The notes under the pieces were generated by a model. The model was not told where the DNA came from, did not search any database, and saw only the letters and a program-made list of their open reading frames with translations. The position numbers and the translations under genes were made by a program. Shown piece by piece: positions 34,912 through 42,910 of a DNA stretch of 55,103 bases; position 1 is the stretch's first letter; every line of letters begins with the position of its first letter. This stretch comes from Massilia glaciei (GTDB lineage Bacteria > Pseudomonadota > Gammaproteobacteria > Burkholderiales > Burkholderiaceae_D). The stretch spans positions 1 through 55,103 of the forward strand of contig NZ_PXWF02000325.1 of assembly GCF_003011895.2 (NCBI RefSeq), in the 5' to 3' direction.

Positions 34912-35854
34912 ACGGGTGCGTCGCGCGCCAATGGTCGGCGATGTCGATGCGGCGCGTGATCCAGACCTTGTCGTGCCCCTGCACGTAGTCGAGGAAGCGC
35001 GCCAGCGCGGCGGCCCGGCCCGGGCGCCCGACGATGCGGCAGTGCAGGCCGACCGACAGCATCTTCGGCCGGTCCAGCCCGTCCGGGTCGCCCTCGGCGT
35101 AGAGCACGTCGAACGCGTCCTTGAGATAGTCGAAGAACTGGGTGCCCGAGTTGAACCCCTGCGCGGCCGCGAAGCGCATGTCGTTGGTGTCGAGCGTGTA
35201 CGGCACCACCAGGTGCGGCGCGACGGCCGCGTGGCCGTCGGCGTCGCAGTGGCTCACCTGCTGCCAGAACGGCAGGTCGTCGCCGTAGTGGTCGGCGTCG
35301 TAGGCGAAGCCGCCGTGCTCGACGACGAGGCGGCGCGTGTTGGGCGAGTCGCGCCCGGTGTACCAGCCCCGCGGCGCGGCGCCCGTCAGTTCGCGCATGA
35401 TCCGCACCGCCTCGGCCATGTGGGCGCGCTCGGTGGCGGCGTCGGCGTGCTGGTACGAGATCCACTTGAGGCCGTGGCAGGCGATTTCGTGCCCGAGCTC
35501 GGCGAACGCGGCCACCGCCTCGGGGTTGCGCGCGAGCGCGCTGGCCACGCCGAACACGGTCAGCGGCAGCCGGCGCTGCTCGAACAGGCGCAGCACGCGC
35601 CACAGGCCGGCGCGCGAGCCGTACTCGTAGAGCGACTCCATGCTCATGTGGCGCATCGGGAACGCCTGCGCGCCGATGATCTCGGACAGGAAGGTCTCGG
35701 AGGCGGGGTCGCCGTGCAGCACGCAGTTCTCGCCGCCCTCCTCGTAGTTGAGCACGAACTGGAGCGCGATGCGGGAGCGCCCCGGCCACTGCGCGTGCGG
35801 CGGGGTCGGGCCGTAGCCGACCAGGTCGCGCGGATAGGATGGATTTGTGTGCAT
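34901..35854 (-). CDS. puuE: Allantoinase, PuuE type
   Basis: PuuE allantoinases hydrolyse allantoin to allantoate and belong to the polysaccharide deacetylase-like fold, unrelated to the classical amidohydrolase AllB. The 317-residue protein has the start YPRDLVGYGPTPPHAQWPG, then LQFVLNYEEGGENCVLHGD, MESLYEYGSRAGLWRVLRLF, LGHEIACHGLKWI, GWYTGRDSPNTRRLVVEHGG and FAYDADHYGDDLPFW, all characteristic. There is no fused OHCU decarboxylase domain, unlike some relatives. It is divergent from the HIU hydrolase gene across a 121-base region with a palindrome. The C-terminus PFTI runs directly into a repeat. Confidence 0.93.
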   Translation of the reverse strand: MHTNPSYPRDLVGYGPTPPHAQWPGRSRIALQFVLNYEEGGENCVLHGDPASETFLSEIIGAQAFPMRHMSMESLYEYGSRAGLWRVLRLFEQRRLPLTVFGVASALARNPEAVAAFAELGHEIACHGLKWISYQHADAATERAHMAEAVRIMRELTGAAPRGWYTGRDSPNTRRLVVEHGGFAYDADHYGDDLPFWQQVSHCDADGHAAVAPHLVVPYTLDTNDMRFAAAQGFNSGTQFFDYLKDAFDVLYAEGDPDGLDRPKMLSVGLHCRIVGRPGRAAALARFLDYVQGHDKVWITRRIDIADHWRATHPFTI

Positions 35855-35886
35855 GCGGTGGCCCCGTGATCGGAAGTATATGCGCC

Positions 35887-35921
35887 ATCATATATTGCGT
35901 CGCGCGCAACCGGTATATGAT
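35887..35921. promoter_or_regulatory. Operator-like palindrome between puuE and hiuH
   Basis: ATCATATA (35887-35894) and TATATGAT (35914-35921) are perfect arms with a second pair, TTGCG and CGCAA, inside. The AT-rich arms could also be -10 elements of the divergent promoters, so a bound regulator would block or activate both genes together. Confidence 0.55.
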
Positions 35922-35975
35922 CTGCGCCATACGCGCGCCCCCCGCGCAGATATACGCAACCCGATAGGAAACCCG

Positions 35976-36329
35976 ATGGCGAAACTTAGCACCCACGTGC
36001 TCGACACCACGCAGGGCAGGCCCGGCGCCGGCGTCGAGATCGAGCTGTACGCGCTCGACGGCGCGGCGCGCACCCTGCTTCACCGCGCCACCACCAACGC
36101 CGACGGGCGCTGCGACGCGCCGCTGCTCGAGGGCGACGCCATGCGGCCCGGCAAATACGAGCTCGTGTTTTGCGCGGGCGACTATTTCGCCGCGCAGGGG
36201 CTGGCGCTGCCGGCGCCGCGCTTCGTCGACCGGGTCACGATCGCCTTCGGCATCGCCCATGCCGACCAGAACTACCACGTGCCGCTGGTGGTCACGCCGT
36301 GGTCGTACTCGACCTACCGGGGCAGCTGA
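35976..36329 (+). CDS. uraH: 5-hydroxyisourate hydrolase
   Basis: Hydrolyses 5-hydroxyisourate, the product of urate oxidase, to OHCU. The 117-residue transthyretin-like protein has the signatures LSTHVLDTTQGRPGAG (N-terminal), the HRATTNADGRCDAPLL strand and the C-terminal YHVPLVVTPWSYSTYRGS, with the diagnostic YRGS. The chosen ATG at 35976 has AGGAA about eight bases upstream and gives the normal size. Cytosolic (no signal peptide). Divergent from puuE, it belongs to the same ureide pathway. The symbols hiuH and pucM are also used. Confidence 0.95.
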   Translation: MAKLSTHVLDTTQGRPGAGVEIELYALDGAARTLLHRATTNADGRCDAPLLEGDAMRPGKYELVFCAGDYFAAQGLALPAPRFVDRVTIAFGIAHADQNYHVPLVVTPWSYSTYRGS

Positions 36330-36470
36330 AAGGCTCGGATCTTTCGGCCGTGGCCGCACGGCAATCTTCCTGAAAAACGTGCCCGGCGACGAAAGTTGCT
36401 ATCCTTGGGCATCGGGCACCCGCCACCCCTCCTGGAGGGCGGCCGGGCACGCCGGCCAACAGGAGACGCC

Positions 36471-37040
36471 ATGGCCTTGCACATCGTTCATTTCATCGGG
36501 CCGATCAACCACAGCGCGGTCTGCACCATCCGCAACCTGTGCCTGCAGGCGCTGCAAAGCGGGGCCACCGAGATCGAGCTGCACATGTCGACCGAGGGCG
36601 GCAACATGACGGCCGGCTTCGCGCTGTACTTCTTCCTCAAGTCGCTGCCTTTGCCGCTGACCACCCACAACATCGGCAGCGTCGAATCGGTCGGCGTCGT
36701 CATTTTCCTGGCCGGCACCAGGCGCTACGCCTGCCCAGGCACGCGCTTCCTGGTCCATCCCCTGAACTGGGGCTTCGGCGAGCTTGTCGCGGCCGACCAT
36801 TCGCGCGTGAGCGAGTGGCGCGACTGCCTCGATTTCGACGCCGAGCGCTACGTGCGCATCTTCGAGGAGGCCACCGCCGGCGGCGCGCACCCGGACGACA
36901 TCCGCTCCCACCTCAAGGGCACCGCGCGCATCTACGACGCCGCCCAGGCGCTCGACGCGGGCATCATCGAACAGGCGGTCCAGGCCCGCATCCCGAGCCA
37001 CGGCGCGACCTCGCACTGGTGGAACGGCCCCAGCGGCTGA
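36471..37040 (+). CDS. ClpP-like serine protease, solitary
   Basis: A 189-residue protein with the ClpP/crotonase-like fold. Visible family elements are ATEIELHMSTEGGNMTAGFA (like the ClpP NSPGG loop), then the candidate nucleophile Ser73 in VESVGVVIF and His96 in FLVHPLNW. The spacing of 23 is close to that between ClpP Ser and His. It lacks the usual ClpP N-terminus and has no Clp ATPase beside it. AGGAGA lies seven bases before the ATG. It may be an independent peptidase or a ClpP-like scaffold; the substrate is unknown. The stop codon lies inside the left arm of a large palindrome (37033-37207). Confidence 0.8.
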   Translation: MALHIVHFIGPINHSAVCTIRNLCLQALQSGATEIELHMSTEGGNMTAGFALYFFLKSLPLPLTTHNIGSVESVGVVIFLAGTRRYACPGTRFLVHPLNWGFGELVAADHSRVSEWRDCLDFDAERYVRIFEEATAGGAHPDDIRSHLKGTARIYDAAQALDAGIIEQAVQARIPSHGATSHWWNGPSG

Positions 37041-37207
37041 GAGGCTGAGAGTCTTTCGACCATGCCCGCTCTGCACGCCGGAAAGCGCCCGCTCGTCGTT
37101 GCAAATGCTCGCCATAGCCCGAGCTATGGCTGTGCTTTGCGCCTCGATCGGCCACCTTCTGGCGCGCTGCTCGGCCACGTCCGAAAAACTCTCAGCCTCT
37201 GAGCCGC
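37033..37207. repeat. 175-bp imperfect palindrome overlapping the end of the ClpP-like gene
   Basis: The two halves (37033-37118 and 37123-37207) are largely self-complementary around a 4-base loop. The outermost 20 bases match with one mismatch (GCGGCTSAGAGGCTGAGAGT), and the innermost seven, CCATAGC (37112-37118) and GCTATGG (37123-37129), match perfectly. As RNA it would be one long hairpin; as DNA it is a MITE-like element. The left arm contains the last codons and stop of the upstream gene. Confidence 0.7.
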
Positions 37208-37425
37208 CCGCACGATAGACAAACTTGCAATGACCGGGGGCATGGCTTAGAATTCAAAGCCTTGCGGCCGGCATCCGGCCGGACTCCTGGGCCCGGCCCG
37301 CTTGCCATGCCACCACGTCGCCGTCACCACCGCCGCGCCCCGATTTCCGCCCCGATTTCCGCTCCGATTTCCGCCCCGACCCGCGCCCCGATGCCTGCCC
37401 GGCCGCCCGGCGCCGCCGCCTGAGC
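37208..37425. other. Region upstream of the CorC-like gene, with 12-bp tandem repeats
   Basis: No gene is supported here; together with the palindrome it makes a 385-base gap. Five 12-bp units of CGATTTCCGCCC, the last two degenerate, run at 37341-37400. They end 25 bases before the GTG start of the next gene and may affect its expression. No clear promoter was found. Confidence 0.6.
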
Positions 37426-38715
37426 GTGGACATCATCGAACCCTGGGCCCTGGTGCTCGGCCTCGTCATCCTGGTGCTGTGCTCGGGCTTTTTCGCGATG
37501 GCCGAAACGGCCCTGATGGCGGCCAACAAATACCGCCTGCGCCAGCGCGCCAAGCGCGGCAGCGCGCGCGCCGCCACCACGCTGTGGCTGCTCGAGCGCA
37601 CCGACAAGCTGCTCTCGCTGATCCTGATCGCCAACACCCTGGTCAACGCGCTGGCGACGGCGCTGGTGACGGCGGTGGCGATCATGTATTTTGGCCAGGA
37701 CATGAGCGTGATCCTGCTCGCCACCGCCGCGCTGGCCTTCGTGCTGATCGTGTTCGCCGAGATCTCGCCCAAGGTGGTCGGCGCCACCTACCCCGACACC
37801 ATCTCGCTGCGCTCGGCGCTCGCGCTCAAGGCGATGATCGGCGTGGCCAAGCCGGTGATCTGGTTCGTCAACCTGTTCGCCGCTCTGGTGCTGCGCGTGT
37901 TCCACGTCAAGCTGGCCGGCCAGATCGAACAGCAGCGCGTCTCGCTCGAGGAACTGCGCTCGATCGTGCTCGAGGGCGGCAACTTCGTGCCGCAAAAGCA
38001 CAAGAGCATCCTGCTCAACCTGTTCGACCTCGAGACGATCTCGGTCGAGGACATCATGACGCCGCGGGCCCAGATCGAGGCGCTCGACCTGGCCGTGCCG
38101 GCCGGGCAGATCCTGCAGCAGCTCACCACCTGCTACCACAACAAGCTGCCCGTGTACGAGGGCGAGATCAACCGCATCGTCGGCATTTTGCACGTGCGCA
38201 AGGCGGTGGCCCTGCTCAACGCGCAGGAGCCGCTCACGGCCGGGCATTTCCGGGAACTGCTCAGCGAGCCGTATTTCATCCCCCAGGACACGGGCGTGTT
38301 CGCCCAGCTGCAGTACTTCCAGGAGAACCGCGAGCGGCTCGGCATCATCGTCGACGAGTACGGCGAGGTGCAGGGCCTGGTCACGCTCGACGACATCATC
38401 GAGGAGATGATCGGCGAGTTCACGACCTCGGTGCCGGGCGCGGCGCGCAGCGAGACCTTCGGCTGGGACGCCAACGGCGAATGCCTGCTCGAGGGCGGCA
38501 CGCCGCTGCGCGACATCAACAAGCAACTCGGGCTCGACTTCCCGCTCGATGGCCCCAAGACGCTCAACGGCCTGATGCTCGAACAATTGCAGGAGATCCC
38601 CGACGCCCCGATCAGCCTGCGCATCGGCGCCTGCGTGATCGAGGTGATCCAGGTGCAGAACCAGTCGATCAAGGTGTGCAAGCTGGCCCGGCACGGGGCG
38701 AAACAACGGCGCTGA
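37426..38715 (+). CDS. HlyC/CorC family transporter (CNNM/DUF21 with CBS pair)
   Basis: The 429-residue membrane protein has the DUF21 domain with three or four membrane segments (WALVLGLVILVLCSGFFAMAE, then LLSLILIANTLVNALATALV and ILLATAALAFVLIVF with EISPKVVGATYPD). Two CBS domains follow (about 205-330; VEDIMTPRAQIEALDL, VTLDDIIEEMIGEF), and then a C-terminal CorC/HlyC domain. Relatives export magnesium or cobalt or sense metal. The start is GTG at 37426. It is 385 bases from the ClpP-like gene, so probably a separate transcription unit from pilB. Confidence 0.88.
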   Translation: MDIIEPWALVLGLVILVLCSGFFAMAETALMAANKYRLRQRAKRGSARAATTLWLLERTDKLLSLILIANTLVNALATALVTAVAIMYFGQDMSVILLATAALAFVLIVFAEISPKVVGATYPDTISLRSALALKAMIGVAKPVIWFVNLFAALVLRVFHVKLAGQIEQQRVSLEELRSIVLEGGNFVPQKHKSILLNLFDLETISVEDIMTPRAQIEALDLAVPAGQILQQLTTCYHNKLPVYEGEINRIVGILHVRKAVALLNAQEPLTAGHFRELLSEPYFIPQDTGVFAQLQYFQENRERLGIIVDEYGEVQGLVTLDDIIEEMIGEFTTSVPGAARSETFGWDANGECLLEGGTPLRDINKQLGLDFPLDGPKTLNGLMLEQLQEIPDAPISLRIGACVIEVIQVQNQSIKVCKLARHGAKQRR

Positions 38716-38862
38716 GCGCGGCGCCCGCGCGCCGGCCGGGTCCGCCCGTGGTATGGACGCCTCTTACCTGCGACAAACTCTTTACAAATGTGATGCCCGG
38801 AGGCATGATCGACAACAGTTCGTCGAGACAGTTTCCAATGGGCCGGCGCCGTCGTCGTTCGT

Positions 38863-38891
38863 TTGACAAGTTAATTGGCAGTTAATAAACT
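38863..38891 (+). promoter_or_regulatory. Sigma-70 promoter of pilB
   Basis: A perfect TTGACA at 38863-38868 and TAAACT at 38886-38891 with a 17-base spacer lie 26 bases before pilB. No sigma-54 GG-GC pair typical of pilin promoters was found. Confidence 0.6.
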
Positions 38892-38917
38892 AAACACATA
38901 CCGAGCGTAAGCAACCT

Positions 38918-40645
38918 ATGGCAGCAGTTCTTCCCACCCCCGTTTCAGGCCAGGCCATCTCCGGGCTCGCGCGCGCGCTGATTCAGGCTGGCAAGATCAC
39001 ATCGGTCCAGGCCGAACAACTGCAGAAGAAGGCCTCGACCGAGAAGCTCCAGTTCATCGACACGCTCATCAGCAGCGGCACGCTCAGCGGCGCGGCGCTC
39101 GCCACCTTCTGCTCGGACACGTTCGGCTATCCGATCATGGACATGGCCGCGTTCAGCGTCGACCAGCTGCCGGCCGGGGTGATCGACGCCAGGCTGATGC
39201 AGTCGCAGCGGGTGATCGCGCTGGCCAAGCGCGGCAACAAGATGTCGGTCGCGATCTCGGACCCGACCAACACCCAGGCGCTCGACCAGATCAAGTTCCA
39301 GAGCGAATCGTCGGTCGAGCCGGTGATCGTCGCGCACGACGTGCTGCTGGCGCTGCTGGCGAACCTGAGCAAGAGCACCGAACAGAAGATCAGCGACCTC
39401 GTCGGCGACGACGAGGACATCCAGTTCGACGACGGCCCGACCACCGAGGCCGTGGTCGACACCGGCGCCAACGAGATCGAGGACGCGCCGATCGTCAAGT
39501 TCCTCAACAAGATCCTGATGGACGCGGTCAACCTGGGCGCCTCCGACATCCACTTCGAGCCGTTCGAGAAATTCTACCGGATCCGGCTGCGCGTCGACGG
39601 CGTGCTGCGCGAGCACGCCCAGCCGCCGGTGTCGGTGCGCGACAAGCTGGTCTCGCGCATCAAGGTGCTGTCCAAACTCGACATCTCCGAAAAGCGCATC
39701 CCGCAGGACGGGCGCATGCGCCTGATCCTGACCGCGACCAAGGCGATCGACTTCCGGGTCAGCACCTGCCCGACCCTGTTCGGCGAGAAGACCGTAATGC
39801 GGATCCTCGACGCGACCCAGGCCCAGATGGGCATCGACGCGCTCGGCTACGACCCGGACCAGAAGGAGTTGCTGCTCGACGCCATCCAGCGCCCGTACGG
39901 CATGGTGCTCGTGACCGGCCCGACCGGGTCCGGCAAGACCGTCTCGCTGTACACCTGCCTGAACGTGATCAACAAGCCGGGCATCAACATCTCGACCGCC
40001 GAGGACCCGGCCGAGATCAACCTGCCGGGCGTGAACCAGGTCAACATCAACGACCGCGCCGGGCTGACCTTCCCGGTCGCGCTCAAGTCGTTCCTGCGCC
40101 AGGACCCGGACATCATCATGGTCGGCGAGATCCGCGACCTCGAGACGGCCGACATCGCGATCAAGGCCGCGCAGACCGGCCACATGGTGTTCTCGACCCT
40201 GCACACGAACGACGCGCCGTCGACCTTGACGCGCCTGATGAACATGGGCGTGGCCCCGTTCAACATCGCCTCCTCGGTCATCATGATCACCGCGCAGCGC
40301 CTCACGCGCCGCCTGTGCACCTGCAAGAAGCCGGTCGAGATCGCGCGCGAGGTGCTGCTCGGGGCCGGCTTCCTCGAGGAGGAGCTCGAGGGCGGCTGGA
40401 AGCCGTACGGACCGGTCGGCTGCGAACGCTGCATGCAGGGCGGCTACAAGGGCCGGGTCGGCATCTACCAGATCATGCCGATCACCTCCGCCATCGAAAA
40501 AATCATCCTGGCGCATGGGAACTCGATGGAAATCGCCGCCCAGTCAGAACTCGAGGGCGTCAAGTCCTTGCGCCGCTCCGGCCTGATGAAAGTGAAACAG
40601 GGATTGACGAGCCTTGAAGAAGTGCTCGGATGCACCAACGAATAG
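38918..40645 (+). CDS. pilB: Type IV pilus assembly ATPase PilB
   Basis: PilB is the hexameric cytoplasmic ATPase that drives pilus extension. The 575-residue protein has an N-terminal T2SSE-N/MshEN domain (about 1-150; VSGQAISGLARALIQ, TLISSGTLSGAALATFCSD), then the catalytic core with Walker A TGPTGSGKTVSLY (about 332-344), Asp box STAEDPAEINLPG, Walker B DIIMVGEIRD, and the His box GHMVFSTLHTNDAPST. A four-cysteine zinc motif follows (CTCKKP and CERCMQGG). It is intact, unlike the related ATPase gene at 6703-9125. pilC starts seven bases after its stop. Confidence 0.95.
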   Translation: MAAVLPTPVSGQAISGLARALIQAGKITSVQAEQLQKKASTEKLQFIDTLISSGTLSGAALATFCSDTFGYPIMDMAAFSVDQLPAGVIDARLMQSQRVIALAKRGNKMSVAISDPTNTQALDQIKFQSESSVEPVIVAHDVLLALLANLSKSTEQKISDLVGDDEDIQFDDGPTTEAVVDTGANEIEDAPIVKFLNKILMDAVNLGASDIHFEPFEKFYRIRLRVDGVLREHAQPPVSVRDKLVSRIKVLSKLDISEKRIPQDGRMRLILTATKAIDFRVSTCPTLFGEKTVMRILDATQAQMGIDALGYDPDQKELLLDAIQRPYGMVLVTGPTGSGKTVSLYTCLNVINKPGINISTAEDPAEINLPGVNQVNINDRAGLTFPVALKSFLRQDPDIIMVGEIRDLETADIAIKAAQTGHMVFSTLHTNDAPSTLTRLMNMGVAPFNIASSVIMITAQRLTRRLCTCKKPVEIAREVLLGAGFLEEELEGGWKPYGPVGCERCMQGGYKGRVGIYQIMPITSAIEKIILAHGNSMEIAAQSELEGVKSLRRSGLMKVKQGLTSLEEVLGCTNE

Positions 40646-40652
40646 GAACTGT

Positions 40653-41888
40653 ATGGCCACTTCACCACCGATGAAAGCCGGGGGCGCGGGCGCGCTCAAG
40701 GAAACCATGTACGCCTGGGAGGGCAAGGACAAGGCCGGCAAGACCGTGCGCGGCGAGCTGCGCGCCGGCGGCGAGGCCATCGTCAAGACCACCATGCGGC
40801 GCCAGGGCGTGATGGTCACCAAGGTCAAGAAGAAGACGCTGCGCAGCGGCAAGAAGATCACCGACAAGGATTTGTCGCTGTTCACGCGCCAGCTGGCCAC
40901 GATGATGAAGGCCGGGGTGCCGCTGCTGCAGTCGTTCGACATCGTCGGCAAGGGCCACGCCAACCCGTCGATGGCCAAGCTGATCATGGACCTGCGCGGC
41001 GACATCGAGACCGGCACCAGCCTCAACAACGCATTCCGCAAGTATCCGCTGTACTTCGACCCGCTGTTTTGCAACCTGGTCGGCGCCGGCGAGCAGGCCG
41101 GCATCCTCGAGGACCTGCTCACGCGCCTGGCGATCTACAAGGAGAAGACGATCGCCATCAAGGCCAAGATCAAGTCGGCCTTGATGTACCCGATCTCGAT
41201 CCTCGTGATCGCCTTCGTGGTCACCGCGGTCATCATGATCTTCGTGGTGCCGGCGTTCAAATCGGTGTTCGCCAGCTTCGGCGCCAACCTGCCGACCCCG
41301 ACCCTGGTCGTGATGGCGATCTCGGAATACTTCGTCCAGTGGTGGTGGGCCATCTTCGGCAGCATCGGCGGCGCGATCTACTTCTTCATGCGGGCCTGGC
41401 AGCGCTCGGCCAAGGTGCAGCGCTTCATGGACGTGACGCTGCTCAAGGCGCCGATTTTCGGCCCCGTGATCCGCAAGGCGACGATCGCGCGCTGGACGCG
41501 CACGCTGGCGACCATGTTCGCCGCCGGCGTGCCGCTGGTCGAGGCGCTCGACTCGGTCGGCGGCGCGGCCGGCAACGCGATCTACTTCGACGCGACCAAA
41601 AAAATCCAGAACGAGGTCAGCACCGGCACCAGCCTGACGGCGGCGATGGTCAACTCCAACGTGTTCCCGAGCATGGTCACCCAGATGGTCTCGATCGGCG
41701 AGGAGTCCGGCGCGCTCGACGCCATGCTGGGCAAGGTGGCCGACTTCTTCGAGGACGAGGTCGACGAGGCCGTGGCCGGCCTGGCCTCGCTGATGGAGCC
41801 GATCATCATGGCCGTGCTGGGCATCCTGATCGGCGGCCTCGTGATCGCCATGTACCTGCCGATTTTCAAGCTCGGCGCAGTGGTCTGA
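40653..41888 (+). CDS. pilC: Type IV pilus inner-membrane platform protein PilC
   Basis: PilC is the polytopic platform that couples the PilB/PilT ATPases to pilin insertion. The 411-residue protein has two T2SSF domains with the repeated features FTRQLATMMKAGVPLLQSF and WTRTLATMFAAGVPLVEALD, GEQAGILEDLLTRLAIYKE and GEESGALDAMLGKVADFFED, and three hydrophobic segments. ATG 40653 has AGGAACT a few bases upstream; an earlier in-frame ATG at 40614 lies inside pilB and is rejected. Followed by a perfect 14-bp hairpin and then pilD. Confidence 0.95.
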   Translation: MATSPPMKAGGAGALKETMYAWEGKDKAGKTVRGELRAGGEAIVKTTMRRQGVMVTKVKKKTLRSGKKITDKDLSLFTRQLATMMKAGVPLLQSFDIVGKGHANPSMAKLIMDLRGDIETGTSLNNAFRKYPLYFDPLFCNLVGAGEQAGILEDLLTRLAIYKEKTIAIKAKIKSALMYPISILVIAFVVTAVIMIFVVPAFKSVFASFGANLPTPTLVVMAISEYFVQWWWAIFGSIGGAIYFFMRAWQRSAKVQRFMDVTLLKAPIFGPVIRKATIARWTRTLATMFAAGVPLVEALDSVGGAAGNAIYFDATKKIQNEVSTGTSLTAAMVNSNVFPSMVTQMVSIGEESGALDAMLGKVADFFEDEVDEAVAGLASLMEPIIMAVLGILIGGLVIAMYLPIFKLGAVV

Positions 41889-41903
41889 CGCCGCGGCCGG
41901 GCC

Positions 41904-41935
41904 GGCGCGGGCGGGGGTGCGCCCCCGCCCGCGCC
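41904..41935 (+). repeat. Very strong hairpin between pilC and pilD
   Basis: GGCGCGGGCGGGGG (41904-41917) and CCCCCGCCCGCGCC (41922-41935) form a perfect 14-bp GC-only stem with a 4-base loop. No T run follows, so it may attenuate or mark an RNA processing point rather than fully terminate, lowering pilD relative to pilBC. Confidence 0.7.
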
Positions 41936-42043
41936 TGGCCTGTAAGCTGACCCCCGCCGGTCTTGTCCCCGGCTTGCCCCGGGCTCGCCTACGCTTGTCC
42001 GACCCACCCACTTACCGTGGCGGCTTAGCCCGCCCATCCGACC

Positions 42044-42910
42044 ATGCTGGAAACACTGCTGTTCGCCCCGCCGGGCACCCTCCTCCCCGCCATCGTCGCC
42101 GGCGTGTTCGGCCTGCTCATCGGCAGCTTCCTGAACGTCGTGGTCTACCGCCTGCCGATCATGATGCAGCGCGAGTCCGACTGCTATTGCGCCGAGGAGG
42201 CCGGCAAGCCCTCGCCCCACCCCGACAAATTCAACCTGATGGTGCCGCGCTCGGGCTGCCCGCACTGCGGCCACCAGATCAAATCGTACGAGAACGTGCC
42301 GGTGCTGGGCTGGCTCGCCCTGCGTGGCAAGTGCAGCGCCTGCAAGGCGCCGATCTCGGCGCGCTATCCGCTGGTCGAGGCGTTCACGGGCCTGTTGTCG
42401 GCCGCGCTGGTCTGGCATTTCGGCAGCGGCTGGGCCGGGCTTGCGACGCTGCTGTTCGGCTTCCTGCTGATCGCGATGACCTTCATCGACCTCGACACCC
42501 AGATGCTGCCCGACGACCTGACCCTGCCGCTGCTGTGGGCCGGCCTGCTGATGAACCTGAACGGCACCTTCGTGCCGCTGCACGAGGCCGTCATCGGCGC
42601 CGCCGCCGGCTACCTGGCCCTGTGGTCGGTGTACTGGCTGTTCAAGCTGGCCACCGGCAAGGAGGGCATGGGCTACGGCGACTTCAAACTGCTCGCCGCG
42701 CTCGGCGCCTGGATGGGCTATAACATGCTGGTGCCCATCATCTTGCTGTCGTCGGTGGTCGGCGCGACCGTCGGCATCGGCCTGATCGTGTTTCGCAAAC
42801 ACAAACGCGAAGTGCCGATCCCGTTCGGCCCCTACCTGGCCGGCGCCGGCCTGATAGCCATGTTCTACGGCGAGCAGGTGTCGACCCTCATCCAGACCAC
42901 ACTTTCCTGA
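42044..42910 (+). CDS. pilD: Prepilin peptidase PilD
   Basis: PilD is the inner-membrane aspartyl protease that cleaves and N-methylates type IV prepilins and pseudopilins. The 288-residue protein has the N-terminal DiS_P_DiS cytoplasmic domain with two CxxC pairs ([24 protein letters not shown]), the first catalytic Asp in [17 protein letters not shown] and the second in [13 protein letters not shown], and about eight membrane helices. A normal length. Its stop overlaps the coaE start as TGATG. It also serves any type II secretion system the cell has. Confidence 0.95.
   Translation: MLETLLFAPPGTLLPAIVAGVFGLLIGSFLNVVVYRLPIMMQRESDCYCAEEAGKPSPHPDKFNLMVPRSGCPHCGHQIKSYENVPVLGWLALRGKCSACKAPISARYPLVEAFTGLLSAALVWHFGSGWAGLATLLFGFLLIAMTFIDLDTQMLPDDLTLPLLWAGLLMNLNGTFVPLHEAVIGAAAGYLALWSVYWLFKLATGKEGMGYGDFKLLAALGAWMGYNMLVPIILLSSVVGATVGIGLIVFRKHKREVPIPFGPYLAGAGLIAMFYGEQVSTLIQTTLS

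Noticed and set aside
36964-37178. Small minus-strand frames in the 175-bp palindrome
   Set aside because: The reading frames come from the inverted repeat itself; there is no ribosome binding site.
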